A DNA stretch of 64,000 bases, from positions 1 to 64,000 of the forward strand of contig JAJYHX010000009.1 of NCBI GenBank assembly GCA_021784575.1, written 5' to 3'. This DNA is from Nitrospirota bacterium (GTDB lineage: Bacteria > Nitrospirota > JACRHJ01). The notes under the pieces were generated by a model. That model worked only from the letters and a program-made list of their open reading frames with translations. It was not told the origin of the DNA and ran no database searches. The position numbers and the translations under genes were made by a program. The stretch's first letter is position 1; the number at the start of each line of letters is the position of its first letter. This document shows positions 6,966-14,997 of this stretch, piece by piece.

Positions 6966-7247
6966 CTATTTGCCGTCTACCAGTTCCTTGAGCTCTTTGC
7001 CGGCTTTGAAGAACGGAACCTTTTTGGAAGGCACGGAGACGGGGGAGCCTGTCTTGGGGTTTCTGCCCTCGCGCTGCTTCCGCGAGCGGATTTTGAAGGT
7101 GCCGAACCCTCTTATCTCGATTTTGTCGCCGAGGGCAAGCGAGTCCTTGATGCTGTCGAAGATTGTATTGATTATTACCTCTGTCTGCTTCTTTGTAAGA
7201 CCGTCGACCTTGTCAGAAACCTTCTCAACAAGCTCCGCCTTAGTCAT
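6966..7247 (-). CDS. ihfB: IHF/HU-family nucleoid protein
   Basis: This 93-residue DNA-bending protein has the family signature GFGTFKIRSRKQREGRNPKTG region (47-67), with the RNP wedge at 62-64 that intercalates into DNA. Its length is typical of HU/IHF subunits. The order cmk-(plsC)-rpsA-(sppA)-this gene parallels cmk-rpsA-ihfB of enterobacteria, which favours an IHF-beta identity over HU; sequence alone does not settle this. It has its own promoter at 7302-7330, so it can be expressed apart from the long upstream operon, and is followed by a strong terminator. The next gene, moeA, is unrelated. Confidence 0.9.
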   Translation of the reverse strand: MTKAELVEKVSDKVDGLTKKQTEVIINTIFDSIKDSLALGDKIEIRGFGTFKIRSRKQREGRNPKTGSPVSVPSKKVPFFKAGKELKELVDGK

Positions 7248-7301
7248 AAACCGTCACCCCCGTTATATGAAATTCCAGAGTGCTCTTAAACCTTGAGGGA
7301 A

Positions 7302-7330
7302 TAAATAACATATCCATAACCCGTTGTCAA
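7302..7330 (-). promoter_or_regulatory. Promoter for ihfB
   Basis: TTGACA (7330-7325) is followed after 17 bp by TATTTA (7307-7302). The predicted start near 7295 gives a ~48-nt leader to the ATG at 7247. Confidence 0.6.
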
Positions 7331-7352
7331 GGTTAAAGATATTGTTTTTTTG

Positions 7353-8249
7353 TCATCTTATTTCCGGAGCGGCGTAGAGATACATCATGCCCTGGAGGTT
7401 CTTGCCTATGAGGCCCTGGAAGAGGCTGCCCGCATTCTGACCCTTTATCAGGTCCCATATTGAGGTCTTCTTCTCCTCCGTAATCACCACGGGCCTGCCC
7501 TTTATGCCAGCCATCTTCCCCGCGGCGCTTATGGCGTCCTGGAGGTCTCCAAGCCCGTCCACGAGGCCGAGTTTCTGCGCCTGCCTTCCGGTGTAGACGC
7601 TCCCGTCCGCCAACGCCCAGACGTCGTCAACCTTCATCTTTCGCCCCTTGGCCACGGCCTCCACAAACTGCTCGTGAACGTCCCGAAGGACGTTTTTCAG
7701 ATATTCCTTTTCGTCCGGGGTCATCGTCCGCATGAAATCTCCGACGTCCTTGCGCTTGCCGGAGGCGATCGTCTGGTCTTTTATGCCTATCTTTTTAAGG
7801 AGCTGCGCCACCGACGCGAATTCCATGATAACGCCGATACTGCCCGTAAGGGTTCCGGGATTGGCCAGTATCCTGTCCGCGGCCGAGGCGATATAATACC
7901 CGCCGGAGGCCGCGACGGTGCCCATCGACACGACGATTTTTTTGCCGGTTTTGGCGCGAACCTTGTTTATCTCCTCGTAGATTTCCTGGCTTGGCACAAC
8001 AGCCCCGCCGGGGCTGTTAATCCTGAGGACAATGGCCTTTACGGAGGGGTTCCTGGAGTATTTCTTAAGCTGGTGGATTACATCTTTCGAGGAGAGGATA
8101 ATCCCGTCTATCCTTATAACCGCTACCTTGCCGGAAGTCGCAACCGGGGCCTTACCAAGAAAAAGGGAAACGCCGGTCGAGATTGCGATTACAAGCGCGA
8201 TAGCGATAATTAACCCGACTATCAGGAAAGCCATCGGTTTCCTGCTCAT
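7353..8249 (-). CDS. sppA: Signal peptide peptidase SppA (S49 serine protease)
   Basis: A single N-terminal membrane segment (residues ~7-30) anchors the enzyme in the inner membrane with its active site outside. The nucleophile Ser115 lies in VAASGGYYIAS, and the general base lysine is in SGKRKD (163-168). The RINSPGGAV stretch (77-85) is the family oxyanion region. At 298 residues it is the short single-domain form, which in other bacteria forms an octameric dome. A good SD (GGGGAGG) precedes the ATG. It follows rpsA in the same direction after a 167-nt gap. It cleaves leftover signal peptides after their release by signal peptidase. Confidence 0.95.
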   Translation of the reverse strand: MSRKPMAFLIVGLIIAIALVIAISTGVSLFLGKAPVATSGKVAVIRIDGIILSSKDVIHQLKKYSRNPSVKAIVLRINSPGGAVVPSQEIYEEINKVRAKTGKKIVVSMGTVAASGGYYIASAADRILANPGTLTGSIGVIMEFASVAQLLKKIGIKDQTIASGKRKDVGDFMRTMTPDEKEYLKNVLRDVHEQFVEAVAKGRKMKVDDVWALADGSVYTGRQAQKLGLVDGLGDLQDAISAAGKMAGIKGRPVVITEEKKTSIWDLIKGQNAGSLFQGLIGKNLQGMMYLYAAPEIR

Positions 8250-8353
8250 TCAAACCTCCCCAAACAGCCTGCGGCAAGCCCCTTGTAATCTGCCGCCGGC
8301 GCCGGGTTTCCACGATAGTTTCAGGAAACGCCGCACGACAAATCCCAAGCGCG

Positions 8354-8408
8354 CCCGGCAATCCACAGTCGGTTTCCCCGGTAGTTCTCCCGCCTCCCGG
8401 CAATCCAC
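8354..8408. repeat. Direct repeat CCCGGCAATCCAC in the rpsA-sppA gap
   Basis: The 13-mer occurs at 8354-8366 and again at 8396-8408, 42 nt apart, in the otherwise featureless GC-rich spacer 8250-8416. I see no terminator or promoter there. Confidence 0.5.
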
Positions 8409-8416
8409 GGGGGGGG

Positions 8417-10168
8417 TTAGGCCTCGTCTTTTCCGCTGTCCTTTATGCGCGCGCCGAGCGAACTGTCGAACTTGTCCTGAGAGTTCCTGTAGCTATCCTG
8501 GTCCGACTTTTCGCCCTCTTTTTTGAAAGCCTTTATGGACAGGCCTATCTTGCGCTCGGCTGTATCCACCTTGATAATCTTGGCGGTTACCTCGTCGTCG
8601 AGCTTCAGGAGGTCTTCCACCTTGACATGCTGGTCCTTGTCTATCTCGGAGATGTGTATCAGACCCTCGACGCCGCCTTCCAGCTCGACAAAGACGCCGA
8701 AATCGGTGATCTTTATGACCTTGCATGTGACATTATCGCCGACCCTGTAGGAACCCGGGATCTCGCGGTCCCAAGGGTCGGAATCAAGCTGCTTCAGGCC
8801 CAGCGAGAGACGCTCTTTCTCTTTGTCCACGGAAAGCACAACCGCCTCCACCTTCTGGCCCTTCTTCAGGACCTCGGACGGGTGCTTGAGGTGCTTTGTC
8901 CATGAGATGTCGGAGATGTGGATAAGGCCGTCGATACCCTCCTCCAGACCAACGAACGCGCCAAAGTCCGTGAGGTTCCTCACCTTGCCCTCTATCTTCG
9001 AGCCGACCGGATATTTCTCCGCTATGACATCCCACGGGTTCGGTTCCACCTGCTTCATGCCGAGCGATATGCGCTTATTGGCCTTGTCTATGGAGAGCAC
9101 AACGGCGTCGATGATGTCGCCCATGCCGACGACCTTGCTCGGATGTCGGACTTTCTGCGTCCAGGACATCTCGGAGACGTGAACAAGACCTTCTATGCCC
9201 TGCTCGAGTTCGACGAACGCGCCGTAGTCGGTAAGGCTTACCACTTTGCCCCGCACCCTCGCGCCGACTGGATATTTGCTGTCGGCAAGCGCCCACGGGT
9301 CGTTGGAGAGCTGTTTCAGGCCGAGGGAGACCTTTTCGTTCTCCCGGTCGTATTTCAACACCATCACCTTGATTTTGTCGCTCACGACGAACATCTCGGA
9401 CGGGTGGCTGACCCTGCCCCATGACATGTCCGTGATGTGGAGCAGGCCGTCGATGCCGCCAAGGTCGATGAATGCGCCGTATTCCGTGATGTTCTTTACT
9501 ATGCCGTCTATCACGACGCCTTCCTTGAGCGACTGGAGCGTCTCGGACTTCTTTTTGTCGCGGACTTCCTCAAGGAGCGCCCTCCTGGAAAGAACGATAT
9601 TGCCACGGCGCTGGTTGACCTTGAGCACCTTAAGCTCGAATGTCTGGCCAATCAGTGAATCGAGGTTCCGAACGGGCCTCAAGTCCACCTGGGAACCGGG
9701 CAGGAATCCTTTCACGCCGTTTATGTCAACCGTCATACCGCCCTTTATGCGGGCGACGACCTTGCCGGTCACGGTCATGTCCTTGTTGCACGCCTCTTCT
9801 ATCTGCTCCCATATCTTTATCTTGTCGGCCTTCTCTTTAGAAAGGACGATATTGCCTTCGGAGTCCTCGCGCTCTTCGAGATATACCTCGATGTCGTCGC
9901 CGACCTTTATCCTCTTGATCTCGTCGGCGTGTATCTCCTCGATGGGTATGATACCCTCCGACTTGTATCCCACGTCAACCACCACGCCGTCGGGCCTGAC
10001 CTGTATGACCCGGCCCCTGACGACCGTTCCCTCTTCCACGCTCTTGAATGACTCGTCATAGAGGCGGGACATTTCATCTTTATCCTGGCCTTCCGCCCCC
10101 CCCTCCTCGAAGCCTTCCTCCTCTTCGGCGGAATAATCCATTGCCAGTCTCTTCTCCTCGTTTGCCAT
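8417..10168 (-). CDS. rpsA: 30S ribosomal protein S1
   Basis: This 583-residue protein has six S1/OB domains, beginning near residues 48, 130, 217, 302, 389 and 476. Domains 3-6 show the classic pattern GxVxxxTDYGAFVxL...GLxHxSEMSW. The first two are more divergent and normally tether S1 to the ribosome, while the others bind mRNA. The length is normal for Gram-negative S1. An acidic, low-complexity N-terminus (~40 residues) precedes domain 1. The SD GGAGG is 12 nt before the ATG, and a perfect 9-bp hairpin sits just ahead of it (10197-10218). That hairpin is a candidate site for S1 autoregulation, a mechanism known in other bacteria. Confidence 0.97.
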   Translation of the reverse strand: MANEEKRLAMDYSAEEEEGFEEGGAEGQDKDEMSRLYDESFKSVEEGTVVRGRVIQVRPDGVVVDVGYKSEGIIPIEEIHADEIKRIKVGDDIEVYLEEREDSEGNIVLSKEKADKIKIWEQIEEACNKDMTVTGKVVARIKGGMTVDINGVKGFLPGSQVDLRPVRNLDSLIGQTFELKVLKVNQRRGNIVLSRRALLEEVRDKKKSETLQSLKEGVVIDGIVKNITEYGAFIDLGGIDGLLHITDMSWGRVSHPSEMFVVSDKIKVMVLKYDRENEKVSLGLKQLSNDPWALADSKYPVGARVRGKVVSLTDYGAFVELEQGIEGLVHVSEMSWTQKVRHPSKVVGMGDIIDAVVLSIDKANKRISLGMKQVEPNPWDVIAEKYPVGSKIEGKVRNLTDFGAFVGLEEGIDGLIHISDISWTKHLKHPSEVLKKGQKVEAVVLSVDKEKERLSLGLKQLDSDPWDREIPGSYRVGDNVTCKVIKITDFGVFVELEGGVEGLIHISEIDKDQHVKVEDLLKLDDEVTAKIIKVDTAERKIGLSIKAFKKEGEKSDQDSYRNSQDKFDSSLGARIKDSGKDEA

Positions 10169-10196
10169 CAGACTAAAATACCTCCGGTTTTTTATT

Positions 10197-10218
10197 TTTC
10201 AGGCAAGTATGCCTGAAA
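10197..10218 (-). promoter_or_regulatory. Hairpin in the rpsA leader
   Basis: TTTCAGGCA pairs perfectly with TGCCTGAAA across a four-base loop, 29 nt before the rpsA ATG. On the minus strand an A-rich tract and the SD follow, not a T-tract, so it is not a terminator for rpsA-sense transcription. It may be a translational control element. Confidence 0.45.
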
Positions 10219-10268
10219 TCCTGCAAGTTATAAATCTTAACATATTTCATTTTGGTTTTCCAGCATAT

Positions 10269-10904
10269 TTATGCGCCAACACCATCTTTAAGCTTTTTTA
10301 TCTCCTCCATTATCGCATCGGCAATCCACTGGTATCGCTCGTGCCCCTTTATTTTGGTCATTGCCTGGAAATCCATCGGCTTCCCGAACGTCACGGATAT
10401 TCCCGTGGGCCTAAAGGCCTTATGCTCCTTGCCCATCGTCCGGAAGCTTCCTTTTATATAAACCGGCACCACCGGAACCCTGGCAATTGACACAATCATC
10501 CCAATACCGGCCTTACCGGGCAGGAGGTTTTCGTCAATGCTCCTCGTCCCCTCCGGGAAGAGGCAGACAGGCTCTCCTTTTTTAAGCCGGCTCATCATGT
10601 CCGCCAGCGTAGCCTTGTCCAGGCGCTCCCGGTTTATCGGGAACGCCTTCCACCTGTCGAGGATGAATCTCTTCCAGGGCCTGTCAAACAGCGTATCCCG
10701 CGCGACAAAATTAACCCTGCGCCAGAGCGCACTGCCGACGAGCGGCGGGTCGAGAAAGCTCGCGTGGTTGCTGGCCAGGATTACAGGGCCTGTTTTCGGC
10801 ACGTTTTCGCGCCCGATAATCCTGTATCCGAAGAAGATTTTAAACAGGACAAAAAAGACGGTATGCGCCGTGTCGTAGAGGATATTGGTCTTAAATTCCC
10901 GCAA
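10269..10904 (-). CDS. plsC: 1-acyl-sn-glycerol-3-phosphate acyltransferase
   Basis: This 211-residue PlsC-type acyltransferase adds the second acyl chain to lysophosphatidate at the inner membrane. The catalytic NHxxxxD box is NHASFLD (46-52) and the glycerophosphate-binding box is FPEGTRS (116-122). A hydrophobic N-terminal segment (~14-30) gives membrane attachment. The start is a TTG at 10904 that overlaps the end of cmk by 14 nt; no ATG lies before the catalytic boxes. In related gene clusters the slot between cmk and rpsA often holds ispH, which is not here. The neighbours suggest simple co-transcription, not a shared pathway. Confidence 0.9.
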   Translation of the reverse strand: MREFKTNILYDTAHTVFFVLFKIFFGYRIIGRENVPKTGPVILASNHASFLDPPLVGSALWRRVNFVARDTLFDRPWKRFILDRWKAFPINRERLDKATLADMMSRLKKGEPVCLFPEGTRSIDENLLPGKAGIGMIVSIARVPVVPVYIKGSFRTMGKEHKAFRPTGISVTFGKPMDFQAMTKIKGHERYQWIADAIMEEIKKLKDGVGA

Positions 10905-11565
10905 CTTCCAGCACCTTCTCCTTCATCATGGCCACGACTTCGTCTATGTTCAGGCCGGAGCTGTCCACGACAACCGCGTCGGCGGCCTTTTTAAGCGGCG
11001 CAATATCCCTGTGGCTGTCGTCGTAGTCCCGCTTCTTCACCTCTTCTATGGTCTTCTGAAGGCCGGCCTCTATTCCCTTCTCCCTGAACTCAAGCCAGCG
11101 CCGCCTTGCCCGCTCCTCGACATTCGCGTCGAGGTAGAACTTCGCCTCCGCCTCCGGGAAAACCACCGTGCCGATGTCGCGCCCCTCCAGCACCACACCG
11201 CCGCCTTCGCCGAGGTTCCTCTGGAGTTGCAGGAGTCTCTCCCTTACACACGGCTGGGCCGAGACTGCGGACGCCGCCATGCCCATATCCGGAGTCCGGA
11301 TAGCCTCGCTCACGTCCTCGTTATCCAAGTATACACGAAGGCCGCCTTCGCCCTGCGCGAGCCTGACATCCGTCCTCGCGCAAAGCCCCCGAAGCGCGTC
11401 GCTTTCCTTGAGCTCGATGCCCTCGCGGACGGCCTTCAGCCCTATAGCCCGGTACATCGCGCCGGTATCGATATAAAGGTAGCCGAGCTCATTTGCGAGA
11501 AGCTTCCCTGCCGTGCTTTTCCCGGCCCCAGACGGGCCGTCTATGGCGATAATTAGCTTTTTCAT
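10891..11565 (-). CDS. cmk: Cytidylate kinase
   Basis: CMP/dCMP kinase of 224 residues, supplying CDP for nucleic acid and phospholipid synthesis. The P-loop is GPSGAGKST (10-18). The NMP-binding residues lie in the DTGAMYRAIGLKA stretch (~33-45), and the family LEGRDIGTVVFP occurs near residue 127. The length is standard for bacterial Cmk. It sits between aroA and plsC, and its 3' end overlaps plsC by 14 nt. The 121-nt gap to aroA is filled by a dispersed repeat. Association of cmk with rpsA is conserved across many Gram-negative phyla. Confidence 0.97.
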   Translation of the reverse strand: MKKLIIAIDGPSGAGKSTAGKLLANELGYLYIDTGAMYRAIGLKAVREGIELKESDALRGLCARTDVRLAQGEGGLRVYLDNEDVSEAIRTPDMGMAASAVSAQPCVRERLLQLQRNLGEGGGVVLEGRDIGTVVFPEAEAKFYLDANVEERARRRWLEFREKGIEAGLQKTIEEVKKRDYDDSHRDIAPLKKAADAVVVDSSGLNIDEVVAMMKEKVLEVAGI

Positions 11566-11578
11566 TATTTTTTTCTTC

Positions 11579-11692
11579 TGTCGTCCTGAGCAAAGCCGAA
11601 GAACCCACGGTTGACTTTAAAAACCTACTGTGGACTCCCATACGGAGCCTGCCCTGAGCGTAGTCGAAGGGCTCAGAATGACATCTTTAATT
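11579..11692. repeat. PERSRR-type dispersed repeat between aroA and cmk
   Basis: The spacer holds CCTGAGC...GCCGAAGAACCCACGG and then CCTGAGCGTAGTCGAAGGGC followed by TCAGAATGACA. One frame reads ACPERSRRAQND, a peptide I know from spurious ORFs in many genomes. A related element lies at 28123-28252. It reaches the last codons of aroA. Confidence 0.7.
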
Positions 11693-12997
11693 CTGTAACG
11701 ACTGTAATGACTCCACAAACCCCGGAAACGAGGTTTTTATGTTTTCTGTGTCGTTTATTATCATGCCTCCGGTCAACCGGCTCTCGCCGCCTTCGGCTAT
11801 CAATCCCGCGACGGCAAGTGACATCGCAACGCGGTGGTCTCCGTGGCTGTCCACTTCCGCCGCGCGAATCGTTCCCCCGTGAATAATCATGCCATCCGGA
11901 GTTTCCGCAACCTTCACGCCTATCTTTGAAAGCTCACCCGCCATAGCGGCAATTCTGTCCGACTCCTTTACGCGTAACTCGGCGGCGTCCCTGATTACGG
12001 TCACCCCTTTCGCCGCGGCTGCCGCAATGCAGATAATCGGGAACTCGTCAATCGCCCGCAGGAAAAGCTCCCCGCAGATATCCGTCCCGCCAAGCCTCGA
12101 ATACTCAACCGTAATATCCGCAATCGGTTCCGGCCCGTCATTGCGGACGTTATCGACAGTTATGTGCGCATTCATAAGGCGCAGGATGTCGATTATGCCC
12201 GTCCTGGTCGGGTTTATCCCCACGTCTTTTATCGTAACCTTCGACCCAGGCACAATCGCCGCAGCGACCATCAGGAACGCCGCAGATGATAAATCCCCCG
12301 GCACCATAAAATCGCGCGCAACAAGCCTGCCTCCGCCGGTAACGGAAACGGAAAGCCCGTCCTCCTTTAAATCCGCTCCCATATGCTTCAACATTCTCTC
12401 CGTATGGTCGCGCGACTTCATCGGCTCGGTCACGGTCGTCGTCCCGTCCGCGTAAAGCCCGGCGAGCAGCACGGCGGACTTCACCTGCGCGCTGGAAATA
12501 GGAGAGGAATAATCTATACCCTTTATCCCCCCGCAGGGTTTGATTTCAAGCGGCGGATAGTTCTTCTCTCCCTGCCCGGAAATCATCGCGCCCATCATGG
12601 AGAGCGGCTTGACTATCCTTGTCATGGGGCGTTTGCGCAAGTATTGGTCGCCCGTTAAAACGGCGCCGAACCCCCGGCCGGCCAGAAGCCCGGACAAAAG
12701 CCTGATGCTCGTCCCGGAGTTGCCGAGGTCGAGGGCGCCTCCAGGCGCCTTGAGGCCGTGGAGACCTACGCCGTTAATAACAAGCTCCGTCCCGCCTAGG
12801 CCCTCTATCTCCACGCCCATCGCGGCAAGCGCCCTTGCCGTATTCACGCTGTCCTCGCCGGCAAGGAAGCCCGACACGCGGGATGTCCCTTCGGCGATAG
12901 CCCCCAGCATGACGGCGCGATGCGAGATGGACTTGTCCCCCGGCACGCGCACTGAACCGCGAAGAGGGCCGGAAATGTTTATTTTCAGAATTTCCAT
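11687..12997 (-). CDS. aroA: 3-phosphoshikimate 1-carboxyvinyltransferase (EPSP synthase)
   Basis: The enzyme transfers enolpyruvyl from PEP to shikimate 3-phosphate, the sixth shikimate-pathway step. Family stretches include GDKSISHRAVML (~20-31), the LDLGNSGTSIRLL region (~90-102), and the C-terminal KESDRI and DHRVAMSLAVAG. At 436 residues it is a normal size. Near the C-terminus (before TSFPGF) a short segment reading ESRLTGGM coincides with a CCGGTYRACCGG palindrome (11769-11780) and looks longer than in typical AroA proteins, so a small repeat-derived insertion is possible. It follows tyrA in the aromatic operon, with a hairpin repeat in the 53-nt gap. Confidence 0.97.
   Translation of the reverse strand: MEILKINISGPLRGSVRVPGDKSISHRAVMLGAIAEGTSRVSGFLAGEDSVNTARALAAMGVEIEGLGGTELVINGVGLHGLKAPGGALDLGNSGTSIRLLSGLLAGRGFGAVLTGDQYLRKRPMTRIVKPLSMMGAMISGQGEKNYPPLEIKPCGGIKGIDYSSPISSAQVKSAVLLAGLYADGTTTVTEPMKSRDHTERMLKHMGADLKEDGLSVSVTGGGRLVARDFMVPGDLSSAAFLMVAAAIVPGSKVTIKDVGINPTRTGIIDILRLMNAHITVDNVRNDGPEPIADITVEYSRLGGTDICGELFLRAIDEFPIICIAAAAAKGVTVIRDAAELRVKESDRIAAMAGELSKIGVKVAETPDGMIIHGGTIRAAEVDSHGDHRVAMSLAVAGLIAEGGESRLTGGMIINDTENIKTSFPGFVESLQSLQN
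11769..11780. repeat. CCGGTCAACCGG element inside aroA
   Basis: This is a perfect copy of the 12-nt core found at 3529-3540 and 49357-49368. It encodes part of RLTGG near the AroA C-terminus, just before the conserved TSFPGF segment. Confidence 0.5.
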
Positions 12998-13050
12998 ATT
13001 TCCTTCATCCCCCTCTTAAGATAAGAGGGGAACCGAGGGGGCGTTATGAA
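12997..13050. repeat. CCTTCATCCC...GGGCGTTATGAA repeat, copy 1
   Basis: The tyrA-aroA spacer contains a perfect 9-bp hairpin CCCCTCTTA/TAAGAGGGG (13010-13030) flanked by CCTTCATCCC and GGGCGTTATGAA. Copy 2 lies in the hisC-aroF spacer at 14947-14997 with the same ends. Confidence 0.7.
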
Positions 13051-13917
13051 CTATTTTATCCTTTGCCTTACAACCCTTGCCTTCTCGAACTCGGAAAGCA
13101 GCGCCTCTCCGTCGCCGGACTCCATAAGGGCGCGGAGCTTCTCAAGGGATTTTATATACATCCCAAGTGCGTCGGATATGTTGCCGGAATTAAGCAGACA
13201 GATGTCCCGCCACATCCCGGGGTGGCTACCGGCGATGCGCGTGAAGTCCTTGAAACCTCCCGCGGCATAGGATATGGCGTCCTCGCCGCCGTCCATCTGC
13301 GTGAGCGCCACTACCATCGCGTATGCCGCAAGGTGCGGCAGGTGGCTTACCATTCCGAAGACGCGGTCATGGTCGAACGGGTCCATCCTCTCAACTTTCG
13401 CCCCAGCAACCTCCCAGAGGTCGGATACCGCTTCGAGGGCCTTGATGTCCGTGTTCCTCGTAGGCGTAAGTATACAGCGCGCGCCGTGGAACAGCTTCAA
13501 GTTCGCGGCCTCGGCCCCGGAGCGCTCGCTGCCCGCGATGGGATGCGCCGGGACGTATCTGGCCTTGAGGTAAAATATCTCCTCAAGCCTCGTTACGAGC
13601 CCGCCCTTGACGCTCCCGGCGTCCGTTACAATGGCCTGGTCTTCCAGGTACGGTTTTATCTCCCTTGCCACCTGCTCGAAGGAGCCGACGGGACAGCAGA
13701 GTATAACGAGGTCGGAGCCGGAAACGCCTTTTTTTGCGTCCTGGGAATAGCGGTCGATAAGGCCCATGCGGACTGCGGTGTCGAGGTTTTCCTTGTTTCT
13801 TCCGACGCCGACTACGGCGCGCGCAATACCGCGGGATCTTATGACTCCGGCGATGGAGCCGCCAATAAGCCCCACGCCGATAACCGTCGCCTGGCTGAAC
13901 CTGGGCTCGGCGCTCAA
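13051..13917 (-). CDS. tyrA: Prephenate dehydrogenase
   Basis: NAD(P)-dependent oxidative decarboxylation of prephenate to 4-hydroxyphenylpyruvate, leading to tyrosine. The Rossmann motif GVGLIGGS lies at 14-21, and the catalytic-region [10 protein letters not shown] near residue 125 is typical of the family. The 288 residues correspond to a single dehydrogenase domain without a fused chorismate mutase or ACT domain, so feedback control by tyrosine may be absent here. The start is TTG 13917, supported by an SD (GGGGAG) six nt upstream and by overlap with the aroF stop codon. The gene is translationally coupled to aroF. Confidence 0.95.
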   Translation of the reverse strand: MSAEPRFSQATVIGVGLIGGSIAGVIRSRGIARAVVGVGRNKENLDTAVRMGLIDRYSQDAKKGVSGSDLVILCCPVGSFEQVAREIKPYLEDQAIVTDAGSVKGGLVTRLEEIFYLKARYVPAHPIAGSERSGAEAANLKLFHGARCILTPTRNTDIKALEAVSDLWEVAGAKVERMDPFDHDRVFGMVSHLPHLAAYAMVVALTQMDGGEDAISYAAGGFKDFTRIAGSHPGMWRDICLLNSGNISDALGMYIKSLEKLRALMESGDGEALLSEFEKARVVRQRIK

Positions 13918-14927
13918 GAGCTTCTCCCCATTAGCCTGGCGATGCCTTTAATGTCCTTCATTAGCCGGGCGAAGGTCTTCGGCTCAAGCGACTGTTCGCC
14001 GTCGCTTAATGCCTCTTCCGGGCGGGAATGCACTTCGATTATAAGCCCGTCGGCACCTGCGGCAATCGCGGCTATCGCCATCCGCGGGATGAACTCGCGT
14101 ATGCCGACTCCGTGAGACGGGTCCACTATTACCGGGAGGTGGCTTTCTTTTTTAAGGATGGGAACGGCGGATAAGTCGAGCGTATTGCGCGTATAAGTCT
14201 CGAACGTCCTGATGCCACGCTCGCAGAACATCACATGGTGGTTCCCCTGCGACATTATATATTCCGCGGACATCAGGAACTCTTTTATCGTCGCGGAAAG
14301 CCCGCGCTTAAGGAGCACCGGAGTCCTTGTGAGACCGACCTCCTTGAGCAGCCGGAAGTTCTGCATGTTGCGCGCGCCAATTTGTATCACGTCGGCGTAT
14401 TTCACGACCATCTCCGTGTCGCGCGGGTCCATAAGCTCCGTCACGACAGGCAGGCCGGTCTTCTCACGCGCCTCGGCGAGGTATTTCAAGCCCTCCTCGC
14501 CCAGACCCTGGAAACTATACGGAGAAGTCCTCGGCTTGAACGCGCCGCCCCGGATGAAACCGGCCCCGGCTTTTTTCACCTCTTCCGCGACCGTGAGGAG
14601 CCTTCTTCTCCCTTCCACGGCACACGGCCCTGCGATAATCGCAAGTTTCCTGCCGCCGATTTTCTCCCTGCCGACCTTGACGACAGTATTCTCTTTCCGG
14701 AACTCGCGCGATACGAGCTTGTAGGGCTTGAGTATCGGCATCACCTTCTCGACGCCGGGCATCGCCGCAAGCGGGAGTTCGGAGATTACCGACTCCTCCC
14801 CTATCGCGCCGATAATCGTCCTCTCCTTGCCCTTCGATATATGCACCGAGACGCCTTGCTCGACGAGCTTCTTCTCGATGTTCTCAATCTGCTTCCGAGT
14901 CGCGTCAGGCTTTAAAACGACAATCAT
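13914..14927 (-). CDS. aroF: 3-deoxy-7-phosphoheptulonate synthase (DAHP synthase, Thermotoga-like type)
   Basis: First committed step of the shikimate pathway, condensing PEP with erythrose 4-phosphate. Residues 1-75 form a ferredoxin-like regulatory domain like the one that mediates Tyr/Phe inhibition in the Thermotoga enzyme. The catalytic barrel follows (~85-335), with [39 protein letters not shown] and the metal-site DPSHGVG. The 337-residue length fits this class. The stop overlaps the TTG start of tyrA. Placement with pheA, tyrA, aroA and hisC makes this the control point of a complete Phe/Tyr branch operon. Confidence 0.97.
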   Translation of the reverse strand: MIVVLKPDATRKQIENIEKKLVEQGVSVHISKGKERTIIGAIGEESVISELPLAAMPGVEKVMPILKPYKLVSREFRKENTVVKVGREKIGGRKLAIIAGPCAVEGRRRLLTVAEEVKKAGAGFIRGGAFKPRTSPYSFQGLGEEGLKYLAEAREKTGLPVVTELMDPRDTEMVVKYADVIQIGARNMQNFRLLKEVGLTRTPVLLKRGLSATIKEFLMSAEYIMSQGNHHVMFCERGIRTFETYTRNTLDLSAVPILKKESHLPVIVDPSHGVGIREFIPRMAIAAIAAGADGLIIEVHSRPEEALSDGEQSLEPKTFARLMKDIKGIARLMGRSS

Positions 14928-14946
14928 ATAGTTCTCTTTCTTCCCA

Positions 14947-14997
14947 ATATTCCTTCATCCCACTCTTAAGATGGTGAACAAGTGGGCGTTATGAAAC
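14947..14997. repeat. CCTTCATCCC...GGGCGTTATGAA repeat, copy 2
   Basis: The aroF-hisC spacer shares CCTTCATCCC, CTCTTAAGAT and GTGGGCGTTATGAA with copy 1 at 12997-13050, but the central hairpin is decayed. The repeat supplies the TAA stop codon of hisC (14991-14989). Confidence 0.7.

Noticed and set aside
11611-11886. A short plus-strand ORF between cmk and aroA
   Set aside because: Its beginning is the repeat peptide ACPERSRR and the rest is antisense to aroA.
13063-14115. A 350-codon plus-strand frame opposite tyrA and the end of aroF
   Set aside because: It is antisense to two well-supported enzymes and shows no family features.
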